A DNA stretch of 64,000 nucleotides. Source: Adineta steineri (lineage: Eukaryota > Rotifera > Eurotatoria > Adinetida > Adinetidae). Location of the stretch: positions 62,001 to 126,000 of the forward strand of contig CAJNOI010000224.1 of NCBI GenBank assembly GCA_905250115.1, read 5' to 3'. Each line of letters starts with the position of its first letter. Within the stretch, counting starts at the first letter, position 1. A model generated the notes under the pieces. That model saw only the letters and a list, made by a program, of their open reading frames with translations. It was not told the DNA's origin and searched no databases. Both the position numbers and the translations under genes were made by a program. Below, piece by piece: positions 1 through 11,900 of the stretch.

Positions 1-745
1 TAAATTATTATATATTTCTCTCTCTATCTTTCTCTGTTCGCTCCGTCTGACTTATTGAACAATCTTTTGTCTGTATGAGCTGTTGCGTCTATTCTTTTTA
101 TGTAATAAATCGTTCAAGTGCTTGTAGTGACTTAAAAGTTAACTCTCTCTTTTTTGTCTTTGTTCTTTCCATTGTCTACTCTCCCTGTCTATAAGGGAAT
201 ACATGTGGAAATGAGACAGACTGAACAGTTGTTCGTTCTCTTCTATTGTTGACATATGGCAAAAGCTACATAGAATCAAGTTTCATATAAACATATATCT
301 ACGTCAATTAATTGTTTGGTCATTAGAAGAAAAGAAAAAGTAGCACATGTATGATGTATTACAATGAGTAAGTGTTTTTCAATAGTATTTTGAACGATTG
401 GAATGACGTGATTATAGACATTAGTGAATAAAAAAAAATTTTCTTTGTGACATAGACAGACAAATTTGATACTCAGGGTTAACATTATCGTCTATTATTA
501 TATGCAGTAGCTAAACAACAAATGAGATTTTAATTGAGAAGAAAGCGATAAAAAGAAAAATCGAAATTTTCTATGTAAGGCGTGTGTATATATATATCAA
601 ATAAAAGAGAAAAAGAAAAAGAACAATCTAAGTGACGTCTACTACTCAAAAAGTTAATCACACCCGATACATATATGATTGTCCCAAGCGCTTAGTCTAT
701 GTCTTATTATTATAGACGCAATGTGGCAAACGTTTACCGATAATA
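1..745. other. AT-rich sequence upstream of the Ig-domain gene
   Basis: I see no gene here. The stretch is AT-rich with short CT-rich tracts (about 13-40 and 140-190). A short minus-strand open frame near 276-485 has no recognisable feature and is treated as chance. It presumably holds the 5' flank and promoter of the Ig-domain gene that begins at 746. Confidence 0.5.
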
Positions 746-2528
746 ATGCTCAACTTATCACTTCAAAGATTTGCTAATTTTATCATTTTATATCAACTTT
801 TATTATCATATACAAGTATGTAATTAGTCTTATGGGGATAAATGATTATTAGTTGATTTTTCTTTATATTTTAATAGTAAATGGATCGACAACATCAACA
901 ACAATGTATGCTACATGTGGTACTGATGTTGAACTAACTTGTCCAATTCGTTCAATAAAAAAGTCCGATGAAGTGGTATGTCCTTGTAATGAATAGAAAA
1001 TTAAATTAATTGAAAAAGATAAATCTCTAAAGACTAATAGAGAGAAAATTTTTATTTATTTCCCAAGAAAGATTATTCATTGAATTTTAGATTTCATGGT
1101 TTCGTCCAAATTCATCTCATAATCGTTTATCATTTATTGCTATTGGTGATATTCTTCTACCAGAATATGCATCCATAAGTCGTTTTAATCTTATATCATC
1201 ATCACTTTCTCGTTTATTAATAAATAATGTTTTAATCGAAGATCAAGGTTATTATAAATGTAAATCAAGTTCAACTGGTCAACATAGTATTAAACTTATT
1301 GTTAATTGTATGTTTTTATTTAAGAGGAATTGAGAAAAAAGATAATTTTTTTGTAAAATAGCTCATCCATATCTCTCTCTACCATCACCAATACTTCTTT
1401 ATCCAGTCAATCGAACATTTTCAATAACATGTTCACTTTTATGTGATTCATCTATTGACTTTAATAATTTAATTTGGCTTGTTAATGGACAACCATTAAA
1501 TGAAGATAGACATGAATTTTTAATTGAAACAATTTCATTTAATACACAACGTTTAACAGTATTTTTACATAAGAAAAATCATCATTTTAATCAAGCGAAT
1601 TATACATGTAGATATAATGGAAAGGAATCATCGGTTTTAGTTAGACGACGAACGAGTATGTATTTTCTATGAAATTATTTCTAAAAGTTAAAATAAAGAA
1701 TGTAGATCTTTTCATTATTAAAAAATTATGAACTAAAGAGTAACCTTCTACGATAAGTAGTCATTCTTTTTTTTTTAGGAAATGAATATTTTAATAAAGA
1801 CTCGCCCTTCTTATTTCAGTTTGCCAGAAATATTTCTATTTGAGTGAAAAATCAATAAAATAGCCGGAACATTTCCAAGGTTGTGCCAATCCTTCTACTA
1901 AAGGCTTTAGCAGTTAAGTGGATTAGTTCGTACTATAATAATCTGACAGATCTATCAAAGAAATCTTTTCATTGTGATTGTACCGTGCATTACATGTAAA
2001 TCATAACAATACTTTCTTATATCTTGATTCACTCATTAAAAGTCGATCTAAGCTCAGGGACATTTTAATTTCAGAGTATGCTGCAAATTGGATAAGAAAA
2101 GATTGCCTGAATAATCAATCTGATATCATGACATGTCTCTGAGATAGCTATTAAACTCAGGCTAAAATCGGCACATCTGCCGATTCGAAAGTTTCCCGCA
2201 AGATCTCATTTCACTAATTAAATTTATTCAGTTGAAAATACCATTTCTTACGTTTTATATATAGGAAATTATTAACGAAAATCATTTTGATCTCTACTCT
2301 TTGATCAGATAGCAATTCATAATTATCTTTAAACTATTAAAATTTAACATATCGATCTTTTATTTTATTTTAGAAGAAGAATTACATCGTTTACCACGTC
2401 AACAAGGTTCATCATCTGCTTATTTACTTCAAACAGCATTTGATACAGGTCAAACACAATATCAATCATCATATAAATATCTTCTAATATCATTATTGTT
2501 ATTAAAAATAATCAATTGTGCAATCTAA
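746..2528 (+). CDS. Secreted or GPI-anchored protein with two immunoglobulin-like domains
   Basis: The splice model is 746..815, 878..975, 1091..1307, 1362..1655, 2374..2528. It has GT...AG junctions throughout and totals 834 nt with no internal stop (277 residues). Exon 1 encodes a start Met and a hydrophobic signal peptide of about 23 residues. Ig domain 1 has the Cys of ELTCPIR, the Trp of ISWFRP and the DQGYYKC motif (D-x-G-x-Y-x-C). Ig domain 2 has the Cys of FSITC, the Trp of IWLVNG and the Cys of ANYTC. The last exon ends in a hydrophobic, Leu/Ile-rich tail after a Gln/Ser-rich stretch, as in proteins processed to a GPI anchor. Such proteins usually act at the cell surface in adhesion or recognition. 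The last intron (718 bp) is about ten times longer than the others. The exact family is not identified. Confidence 0.7.
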
Positions 2529-2580
2529 TCTAATAATGATTAGTTCTTTTATTGTTTTTAGTATCTTATTTTAAATAAAT

Positions 2581-4115
2581 TTAAATTAAATTGTGTGACG
2601 ATGACGAAAGAATATTAATTGTTGTTTCTAATGTACGATAAGTAAATTCGATAGATTCATGATTAATATCTGTCATTGTTGTTGTTCGATTATTAAGAAT
2701 CATTTGAAGTTTATTAATAGTTTGTTCAACTAACAATTTCTTTTCATGTTCATTTAATGAATTCGTATCATATGAAACATCAATAGTATTTCCATTCGAA
2801 GTATTAACTTTTATATTAAGTATTTGATCTGTTTCATATGGATGATTATTTAAAGCATTTTGTTCTTCAGGCGATATATTTAAATTAATTGTTATTTGAC
2901 TAATATGATTCGGACGATGTTGTTGTTGTTGATTTTGTAAAATATCAATTTGTTGTTGACGTTTAATTTCTGTACAATTTGAACATAGTAAATGATGAGG
3001 TCGAGTTGAAAAATGTGGACGACCACGACGAGCTAATGGCAATGAAGAACGATTTGGTATATTCGTTCGAAGAAGACGACAACAGCTACATTCTAAATTA
3101 AACAAAATGTTTCATTGAATATTTTAAGATAATATATTCGTATATCAAAAAAGAAATGAATTTATTGATAATGGACTGAGTTTCGAGTTTTGTTCTTAGA
3201 AATTCATGATGATCGATTACGAAATGGAAGTACAAAGGGGATTTTTCAAATGCGTTCAAATTCTATACGAATAAAATGTTTGACAACCTTGAAAACATAA
3301 TTAAAACTTCAAATTATAAAATCTAAATTTTTGCGATAAAAATGTTTGAATTTCTGTCAATAGCATGAACCTTGACGATGATAATAAATCAACAAGACTG
3401 ACACATTCATAACAACTAATCACTAACAGGTAGATATTTTTTTATCTAATAGAATATTATCGTTAATTCTGTGACAGATTTTTCTATATTCAGTATTTAT
3501 TTACAAGAAGAAAATTTTGTTCTTTTCCTCTGTATGATAGATAGAAAAAAGAAAGTCTTTGTCACGTCCAGTAGCAAAATTTCATAGGTATCAATATAGA
3601 GAATAAGAAAATATTATTTGTAATTTTAAGATTTCAGTTCTTAGCCTAAACTCAATCATTGATCCTAAACATATTAATTGCATATAATAATAGAATTTAG
3701 GGTACACAAACTAAGAACAGGAGTACAATTTTATAATAGAATTATTTTTATATTAAGGCTTATAAGGAAATAAACGTCAATTCGTTACAGTAGTTCTCTA
3801 TAACAATGAAAATAGGTTCATTGCGTTATATGATTTACTTTCGATGAACTTTTTTTCTCTTACTCATTTACGTCCCAGCGTTACTATTCTTGTTGATTAT
3901 TTATAATTCACTATGTGATTACCTTGTTCATTTAATATAGTTAAAAATTCATTATTTGAAAAAATTGTTTGTTGTTGAGATGATGTTTGATTTGTTTTTA
4001 ATGTGTGCAATGCTTGATCGACATCAGTTGACGTTAATTTCCGGTATAATATATTGAATTCATTGGTATGTTTATTAATCAATTCCACATCGAATATATT
4101 TATATCGTCATTCAT
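2581..4115 (-). CDS. Unrecognised two-exon protein with CxCC and CxxC cysteines
   Basis: The splice model is complement(2581..3092, 3923..4115), 705 nt, 234 residues. The exon 1 donor (CAAG/GTAATC) and the exon 2 acceptor (TTTAATTTAG) keep the frame. Exon 1 is acidic and begins MNDDINIF. Exon 2 opens with ECSCCRLL, and about 40 residues later comes LLCSNC, so a small zinc-binding knuckle is possible. A Gln-rich stretch and a Thr/Ser-rich C-terminus follow. The gene is convergent with the Ig gene: the two stop codons lie only about 50 bp apart, so the 3' untranslated regions probably overlap. I do not recognise the family. The 830 bp intron contains nothing I can name. Confidence 0.5.
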
Positions 4116-4534
4116 TTTTTTTTTGACAAAATAATATCAATAAATGAATTTTATTTGTAATAATCGCTTATATACTATCTTGCGAAATTTACATATGACT
4201 GTCTCGATGGTTTAGATATATTCTTTTCATTTTCAACCTGATTAAAAGAATGAAAGGAGACAAATGTACGTTGAATTTCTTTCTTCTCTCTTTTTTTTGT
4301 GTTGGTCGTTATACGAATTTACAGTTGGCAACCATGATATAATCTTCATTGTTCTTGTGCAAACATATATTTATATGGTTAGATATTTTGTTTGAGCATA
4401 GATACTGCACAAGAGACAATAAAAATTGATTATAGGTTTTATTTAGTCATGCGTTTGAAATTGATTTTGTAAAGATAAGATTAAATTAAATACCTGCAGA
4501 CTGTCAAAAGAGGCATACTTGCAAAATAAATAAA

Positions 4535-4990
4535 TTTTTGGAAAGGTAAGGATATATTCGGATTGCCCGAAGAATTCTCTACAAATCTCAATATGAACGT
4601 TCTAAATTACACTTGTTCACTGAAAATAAACTTAAACACATTAAAGGTACTCTCTCATCATCAGATTCCGCGAAAATGCATTTTTTGCTCTTCATGTTTT
4701 TTCAAATTTATTTTTAATATAAAAGTACAGGGAGATAGAGTTTTTCATGCACTTTCAGATTATGTATTTACTTTTGTAACGATTCGCTTCAATATAAAAA
4801 TAATAAAAACGAAAAAAGAAAATCTCTAAAAAATGAAGAGAAAAAATGCATTTTTGAGGAATCTGATGATGAGAGTAGCTTTAATGTGTTTAAACTTATT
4901 TTCAGTGACCGAGTGTAATTTAGAACGTTCATATAGAGCTTTGTAGAGATTTCTACGGGCTATCCGAATATATTCCTACTTTTCCAAAAA
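4535..4990. mobile_element. Palindromic (foldback/MITE-like) element, about 455 bp
   Basis: The left arm (about 4535-4690) and right arm (about 4840-4990) are imperfect reverse complements along their whole length. The outer ends both read TTTTTGGAAA in the inward direction, the block around TATATTCGGAT is shared, and GAACGTTCTAAATTACACT is present in both arms. Pairing continues inward through a GCATTTTTT...CTCTTCAT block, so only the AT-rich centre is unpaired. No coding capacity is seen; the open frame at 4563-4829 falls inside the palindrome and is chance. I could not define a target-site duplication. Confidence 0.75.
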
Positions 4991-5904
4991 TGTTAATTTA
5001 TAGTAATGATATGTGGAAAATACTATGTAAAACTATTTCTGTCCAGAAGGATATATATAAAACATGGTTGTTAAAACTGTACAGACTGATTTCAAGTGTT
5101 AGTGATAAGAGAATTTCTTAGTGATTAGTGACGTTGTATGTATTTTGTAAAGATTTTCCAATGATTTCTATAATGTACTTACTGCATCGATGAACGAGAA
5201 TTAACTATTTCAATATGTTAGAAACAATCTACCATACAAAAGAAAAGTGAGAAGATTGAATATTGAATCTGGCTTTTCTTTTCTGCTTATGTAAATCTAA
5301 CAACATTCACAGATAGAACGCACATTATACGGTTAGTAATAAGAACGGAACTATTGATATACAATCTATGTCAAACATTAGATTCCTCTGACATTTATCG
5401 GTAATGGGCGGCATCTATCTGAATATTTTTAAATGTATATAAAAGAAAATAAACTGTTGGTAAGATCATTAAATCAAATGTGATTTGTTTCAAATGATAA
5501 AAACTTAATTTGTTTGGTTAACCACATTGATTAAAGAATATGTCAATGGTTGAAAAAAAGGCATCTCTCAATCCACGTTATATCATATAGTCGTATAGTA
5601 TTGGTAGCGGTGCCCTACTCTGCCTGCCCTCCTTCCTTCGTTTCGTTCCTTCTGTTTGTGTATGTATCTCATCTCTCTCTCTCTGTCTTCGTCTCGTTCT
5701 ATCTTCTATACCATTCCTCTGTCTCTGTCTCTGTCTCTCTCGTTATGGGGCCGGCCAAACGATCGGCGTCAGAGTGACTGAACGAACCTCTGACCTTCCT
5801 ATATTGACTATTATTTGAGTTGTTATTTACTATTTTCTTCTCAAGAAATTTTTTCTTTTTATAAATAAATAAAACTTTACTATATATTTATTCAATATTC
5901 TAGC
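4991..5904. other. Intergenic region and presumed MASK promoter/5' UTR
   Basis: No gene is seen. The stretch 5600-5770 is pyrimidine-rich (C/T tracts) and locally richer in GC, including GGGGCCGGCC near 5748. This is the most promoter-like or first-exon-like sequence before MASK. A splice-acceptor-like TTCTAG ends one base before the MASK start codon, so the coding exon probably begins downstream of a 5' UTR intron or at a trans-splice site. Confidence 0.4.
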
Positions 5905-8900
5905 ATGAACAATGGTTCTTTGCCTGTAAAAGGCAATATATCTCGAACAACAACAACAACAACAACATCAATAACTGATCAATCATTGCGAACATCATTA
6001 ATACGTAATACAGATCAAGATACATCACTCGATTTAACTGACGTTTCAATTCTATCTGTTGGTCTTACACGTTATCAACATCACGATCACGGAATGTTAA
6101 CTGACGATGATGATGATAATGAACTTGTAATAAGAATAAAATAATTATTCAAAAAACAAAATAAATAAATAAAAATTATTATTGTTGTTTTCTAGGTAGA
6201 AACCAGTGATGAAGACGATGATGATGACGAAGATGATGATGATGATGATGAACCATTTCCTACACATTCTCGTAATACATTATTAAATAATACTAATAAT
6301 AATAATAATGATGATATGGATCTTGGTTTAATTGATCCTGATACTCAAGCTAAATTAGCTGCCATACTTGAAGCAACTGGTATAACAAATTCTCCTATTC
6401 CTGAAGATTTTTGGCGTGATCAACAAGTTGTACGTTTATTAACAAGTAGTGTAACAAATAATTTAAATGGTTTACATGAAATTGCTAATGCTATCTCACC
6501 ATCAAATACAAATCTCAGTGGACATCAAGATAAAAAATCTAAATCAATAAATAAAGACACGTATGCAAAAATTTTCTTATTGAAAAAAGAAAAAAACAAC
6601 AACATGAAAAAACATTTTATGATTTCTAGATCAGGAACATTTGTTCGTGCTTGTGTAAATAATGATATACGAACTGTTGAAAAAATTCTTCAATCAACAA
6701 ATGGAAACGAACATTTAAATGATGTTAATGAAGATGGTGATAGTGTTTTAGCTCTTGCTTGTTCAAATGGTTATACGGATCTTGTACGATTATTACTCAC
6801 AACTATACCTAATATTGATATTGATGATAGAGGAACTAAACAAGATTGTACACCATTAATGGAAGGTTTGAAAGACAAATATATAATTTTTGCTTTTTAT
6901 GAAATTAAATATATATTCTTTAGCATGTAATGCTGGTCATTATGAAATCGTTGAACTTTTATTGAAACATAATGCAAATGTAAATATGCAATCAACATCT
7001 GGAAATACTGCACTGCATTATTCAGCAGGAGGAGTAAGAAATTTGTATATGAAATAATATTGATTTATTTTTTTGTCTTCTACTCAAAGGGTTATGCAGA
7101 TATTGTTCGACTTCTACTTGAAAATGGTGCTAAAGTAGAAGAAACAAATGAAAATGGACATACTCCTCTTGTAGATATAAAGAAAAAGATTTTTCAAATA
7201 TATTTATTTTCCTTTGTTTTTAGATGGAAGCTGCCAGTGGTGGTCATGTAGAAGTTGCTCGAGCATTACTTGATCATGGTGCTGGTGTTAATACACATTC
7301 GAATGATTCGAAAGACAGTAAAAATGATTAATAATTACTAATAGAAAATAAATGAGAAAAATTGTTTTTTTTATTCTTATAGAAAATGGAAATGATAGTA
7401 AACAACATAAAACAGATGAAATGCATACAGGTAAATATTTCAATTATGAAAAAAATTTTATAAAGTTATTGAAAACAGCTGAAATGACTCGAATTAATTA
7501 GTAAAAAAATATTTGTAATCAAAATAAAATATTCTCTTCTTTTTCTATATTGAATTGAGAAAATTTCTAGAACTTGTCTATGTTTAATAAGAAAAGTAAT
7601 AGAATTTTTTCAATAGTCACGTCCACTCTATTAATACATACCATATGATTCTAATCGAGATTTTTGACATGATAGCTATCATCCACTAATAGTAATCTAA
7701 ACAAAGTTCGACTAGTTTTTTTTTACAAAACAAGAAATTCATAATTATAATATTTCTTATATAGCTTTAATGGAAGCATGTATGGATGGTCATGTTCAAG
7801 TAGCAAAATTATTACTTGATCATGGCGCTGATGTAAATATGCCACCAGATAGTTATGAAAGTCCACTAACATTAAGTGCATGTGGTGGTCATATTGAATT
7901 AGCATCGTTACTTATTGAACGAGGTGCTAATCTAGAAGAAGTTAATGATGAAGGATATACACCATTAATGGAAGGTTTGTTAATATTTTTTCAATTGAAT
8001 AAAAAACCAAAACAAATTTTTTTTATTTATTTCAGCTAGTCGAGAGGGACATGACGATCTTGTAAATTTACTTGTATCTCAAGGTAATATATATAGATAG
8101 ATTATTTATACATAATCTCTGTTATATTCAGGTGCTGATGTCAATCGAACAACTGAGGATACACAAGAGACTGCATGTATGTCTATGTTTAAATGAATTG
8201 ATTTCTTTTTTTTCTAAATAAATATTTATTTTTATTTAGTAACATTAGCATGTGCTGGTGGATTTTTAGATGTTGCAAAAATCCTTATATCCAATGGAGC
8301 TAATGTTAATTTAGGTCAATCAACTCCTCTTATGGAAGCATCACAAGAGGGTCATGTAGAATTAGTTCAATATTTAATACAAAATAATGCTGATGTTAAT
8401 CAAACAACACCAGCTGGAGAGACTGGTAGTTTTTTTATTTTGTTTTGTTTTGTTTTTTTATTAAAAGTTTATAATAAATATATAGCTTTGGCTTATGCAT
8501 GTGAAAGTGGTCATACTGAAGTTGCTGAAATTTTACTTAATTCTGGTGCACATATTGATCAAACTGAAAATGAAGGTCGAACTCCATTAATGAAAGCATC
8601 TCGAGCTGGACATACATGTACAATACGATATTTAATTTCAAAAGGTTAGAATTAAATCAATAAATAAATAATAGAGATTTTTTTAATTTTCTATATATTA
8701 AGGAGCGGATGTTAATCGATCAACAAATAGTAATGATTCAACTGTTCTTTCGTTAGCATGTGCCGGTGGTCATCTTGAAGTAGCTTCATTATTACTTAAA
8801 CATGGTTCGGATCCAAATCATCTTCTTAAAGTAAATTTCTTTTTTGAAAACAAGATTAACGAAAAATTTAATTTTTTTCTTCTTCTAAGGATCGATCAAA

Positions 8901-11900
8901 TTGTTTAATTGAAGCGGCTAAAGGTGGTCATATAGAAATAGTAAAATTATTACTTGAATATCCAAAAAGTGTAACACAACGTGTAGCTCCAATAAATTCA
9001 GTTGAACCATTAGTAAATGATGAAAGAGGAGGAGAAGAAGAATCAGGTTTGTTTGTTTGTTTGTTTTTGTTTTATTCGAAAAAATTCATTTGAATTTTAA
9101 TAGGAGATAATAAAAGATCTGCACAAACAACGAATTCTCCAATTCAATTACTTAAAAGTCTCCAAAAAATAGTTCCAAGAAATATTCTCGATGTTCTTCA
9201 AACTGGTGTTAATGAGTCAACAAAACTACATTCTGATAACGATATAAAAGGTTTTTTCAATAATATAATTAATAATAACATACGAAAAAAAAACATTTTC
9301 TTTAGATAATACAACATATTCATGGACAAATAATGATCGACCATCATCACCTATTTTAACTGATGAAACATTTCAACAATCATTAATACTAAATCAAAAT
9401 TCTGAGATTAATAATACTCAACAAGCAAAAAAACTTCAGATACTCGGTAATAATTAATCTATGATTAAAATGAATGTTCTATTTCATAATTTATATGTTT
9501 ATAAGGTCAGATTTTTTTTGTTCCTATGAACTGAATTGATAGACAAGATTAATACTCAATAGTATCTTTAAAGTATATTGATCTGTATTATCTATTTAGA
9601 ACAACTTCAACATGTTGAAAAAGAACTTCATGATAAAGCTCAACAACATTTAAAAATCAATCAAGAATATCGACAACAAGTTAATGAATATGTGAATTCA
9701 AATCCTGTACAACCGCCACCTCCTTCTTCTTCAACGACAACAACTGGTAAAAAGAAACGAACAACATCTTCATCATCAACATCAAGTTCATCATCTGCTA
9801 CTTCATCATCATCTTCCACAGCTAAACATGATGAGCAACCAACAGCAAATTTAACTTTATCACTTCCACCCCAAACAATTAATTTCTTTTCAGCATCGAC
9901 AAGTGAAATTAATCAATCCTCATCAAATAATCTTCGTATATCAAATAAATCAAATATTCCACCATTACATCATAATCAACATCATCCGAAAATTAAAAAA
10001 TCTTTTAATCGACAATTAACGAAATTTGATCGTCGATTAGAACAACATCTACATGATAATCAAACACATTTAGATGAAATGAATTTACATTTAAAAAATC
10101 TTAAATTACTTTCTCCACCACCACCACCATCTTCTTCATCAACAACAGAATGTTTAACAATATCAAGTCCAACAAAAACTCCTATGCATATTAATACTGA
10201 TACACAAAAAGCACTTGAACATTTACGTGAATTAGCTAATAATCCATCTGAACTTGAACGTATACAAACATTAGCAAATAATCCAAATTTAATACATGAA
10301 ATTAAAAAAATTGCTAATCAATCATTTATTGATCAATTAAAAACATTACCACCATTTGCACCAGCAAATTTACAACAAACAACAAATGAATCATTACCAA
10401 TAGATAATAATAAATCTAATAATGAAAATCATGAACAGAGTAAGAGAAAAATTTACTTTTGGATATTTCTATAAAACTAATAAAATCTCGATCTATAGCA
10501 TGTTCTTTTTTTAAAAGCTAATAAGTTGTTTGTATTTTCAGCACTGATACATACTGAACCAATTGTTCATTCTCAATCTGATTCAACAGTAAAAACAGTG
10601 ACACCTTCCACTCAAATTTCTTTTCCACAACAACAACATGTATCTACGACTCAAAATTCAATCATAGAAGATAATCATCAGACTTCATTAGTAAACGATC
10701 TTCCTCCGCTACCTCCGTCTCTTACTAATCTAACACATACTCAACATTCAATATGTTGTACAGAATGTCCATCACATCCAACAAATATACAAAATACAGC
10801 ATTATCTCATTTACGTTTTCAAAATCGAATAGATGTTGATTGTGAAACAGAATCTAATCATGATACAGCATTAACATTATCTTGTGCTGGTGGTCATGAA
10901 GAACTTGTTTCATTACTTTTACAACGTGGTGCCAATATTGAACATCGTGATAAAAAAGGTTTTACACCATTAATACTTGCAGGTATAATTTTATTTTTAA
11001 AAAATTCATTTACAAATCAAATCATTTTTTTTTCCATTTAGCAACTGCTGGTCATGCTAATATTGTTGCAAGATTACTTGAAAATGGTGCTATTATTGAA
11101 GCTCAATCCGAAAGAACAAAAGATACTGCATTATCTTTGGCATGCAGTGGTGGAAGACAAGAAGTTGTAGAAGTTTTATTGAAAAAAGGAGCTAATCGTG
11201 AACATAGAAATGTTTCTGATTATACTGGTAAAAAAATTTTTAATGAATATTTCAAATGAAAACTGATTTGATTTATATAGCTTTGAGTCTTGCTGCTTCT
11301 GGTGGTTATGTGAATATTATTCGATTATTATTAAATTATGGTGCAGAGATTAATTCAAGGTTATTCTTTTTGTATTATTAAATTTGTTATTGTTTTTTTT
11401 TCTTCTTAAAGGACTGGTAGCAAATTAGGAATAACTGTACGTATTCATTAAATAATTTAAAGAAAGACTTATGTTTTTAATTTTAGCCATTGATGCTTGC
11501 TTCGATGAATGGACATGTAGCGGCTGTTAAACTTCTATTAGATATGGGTTCTGATATAAATGCTCAAATAGAAACAAATCGCAATACAGCATTAACATTA
11601 GCTTGTTTTCAAGGACGAGCGGAAGTTGTTTCATTATTAGTTGATCGTAAAGCAAATATTGAACATAGAGCAAAAACAGGTTTAACACCTCTGATGGAAT
11701 CTGGTAAGAAAAATTTCTTGATTTGTAATAGAAGAAAAAAATATTGATTTGATGTTTTCTTTTTGTAGCATCGGGTGGTTATGTTGATGTTGGACGAGTT
11801 TTATTAGAACGTGGAGCTGATGTTAACGCACCACCTGTCCCAACATCGAAAGATACTGGTATATAAACAAATTAATTGAATGAAACTAAGAATGAAAAAG

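Noticed and set aside
276..485. 69-codon minus-strand open frame
   Set aside because: Low complexity, no family signature, sits in the 5' flank of the Ig gene.
4563..4829. 88-codon plus-strand open frame
   Set aside because: Lies wholly inside the 455 bp palindrome; no conserved feature.
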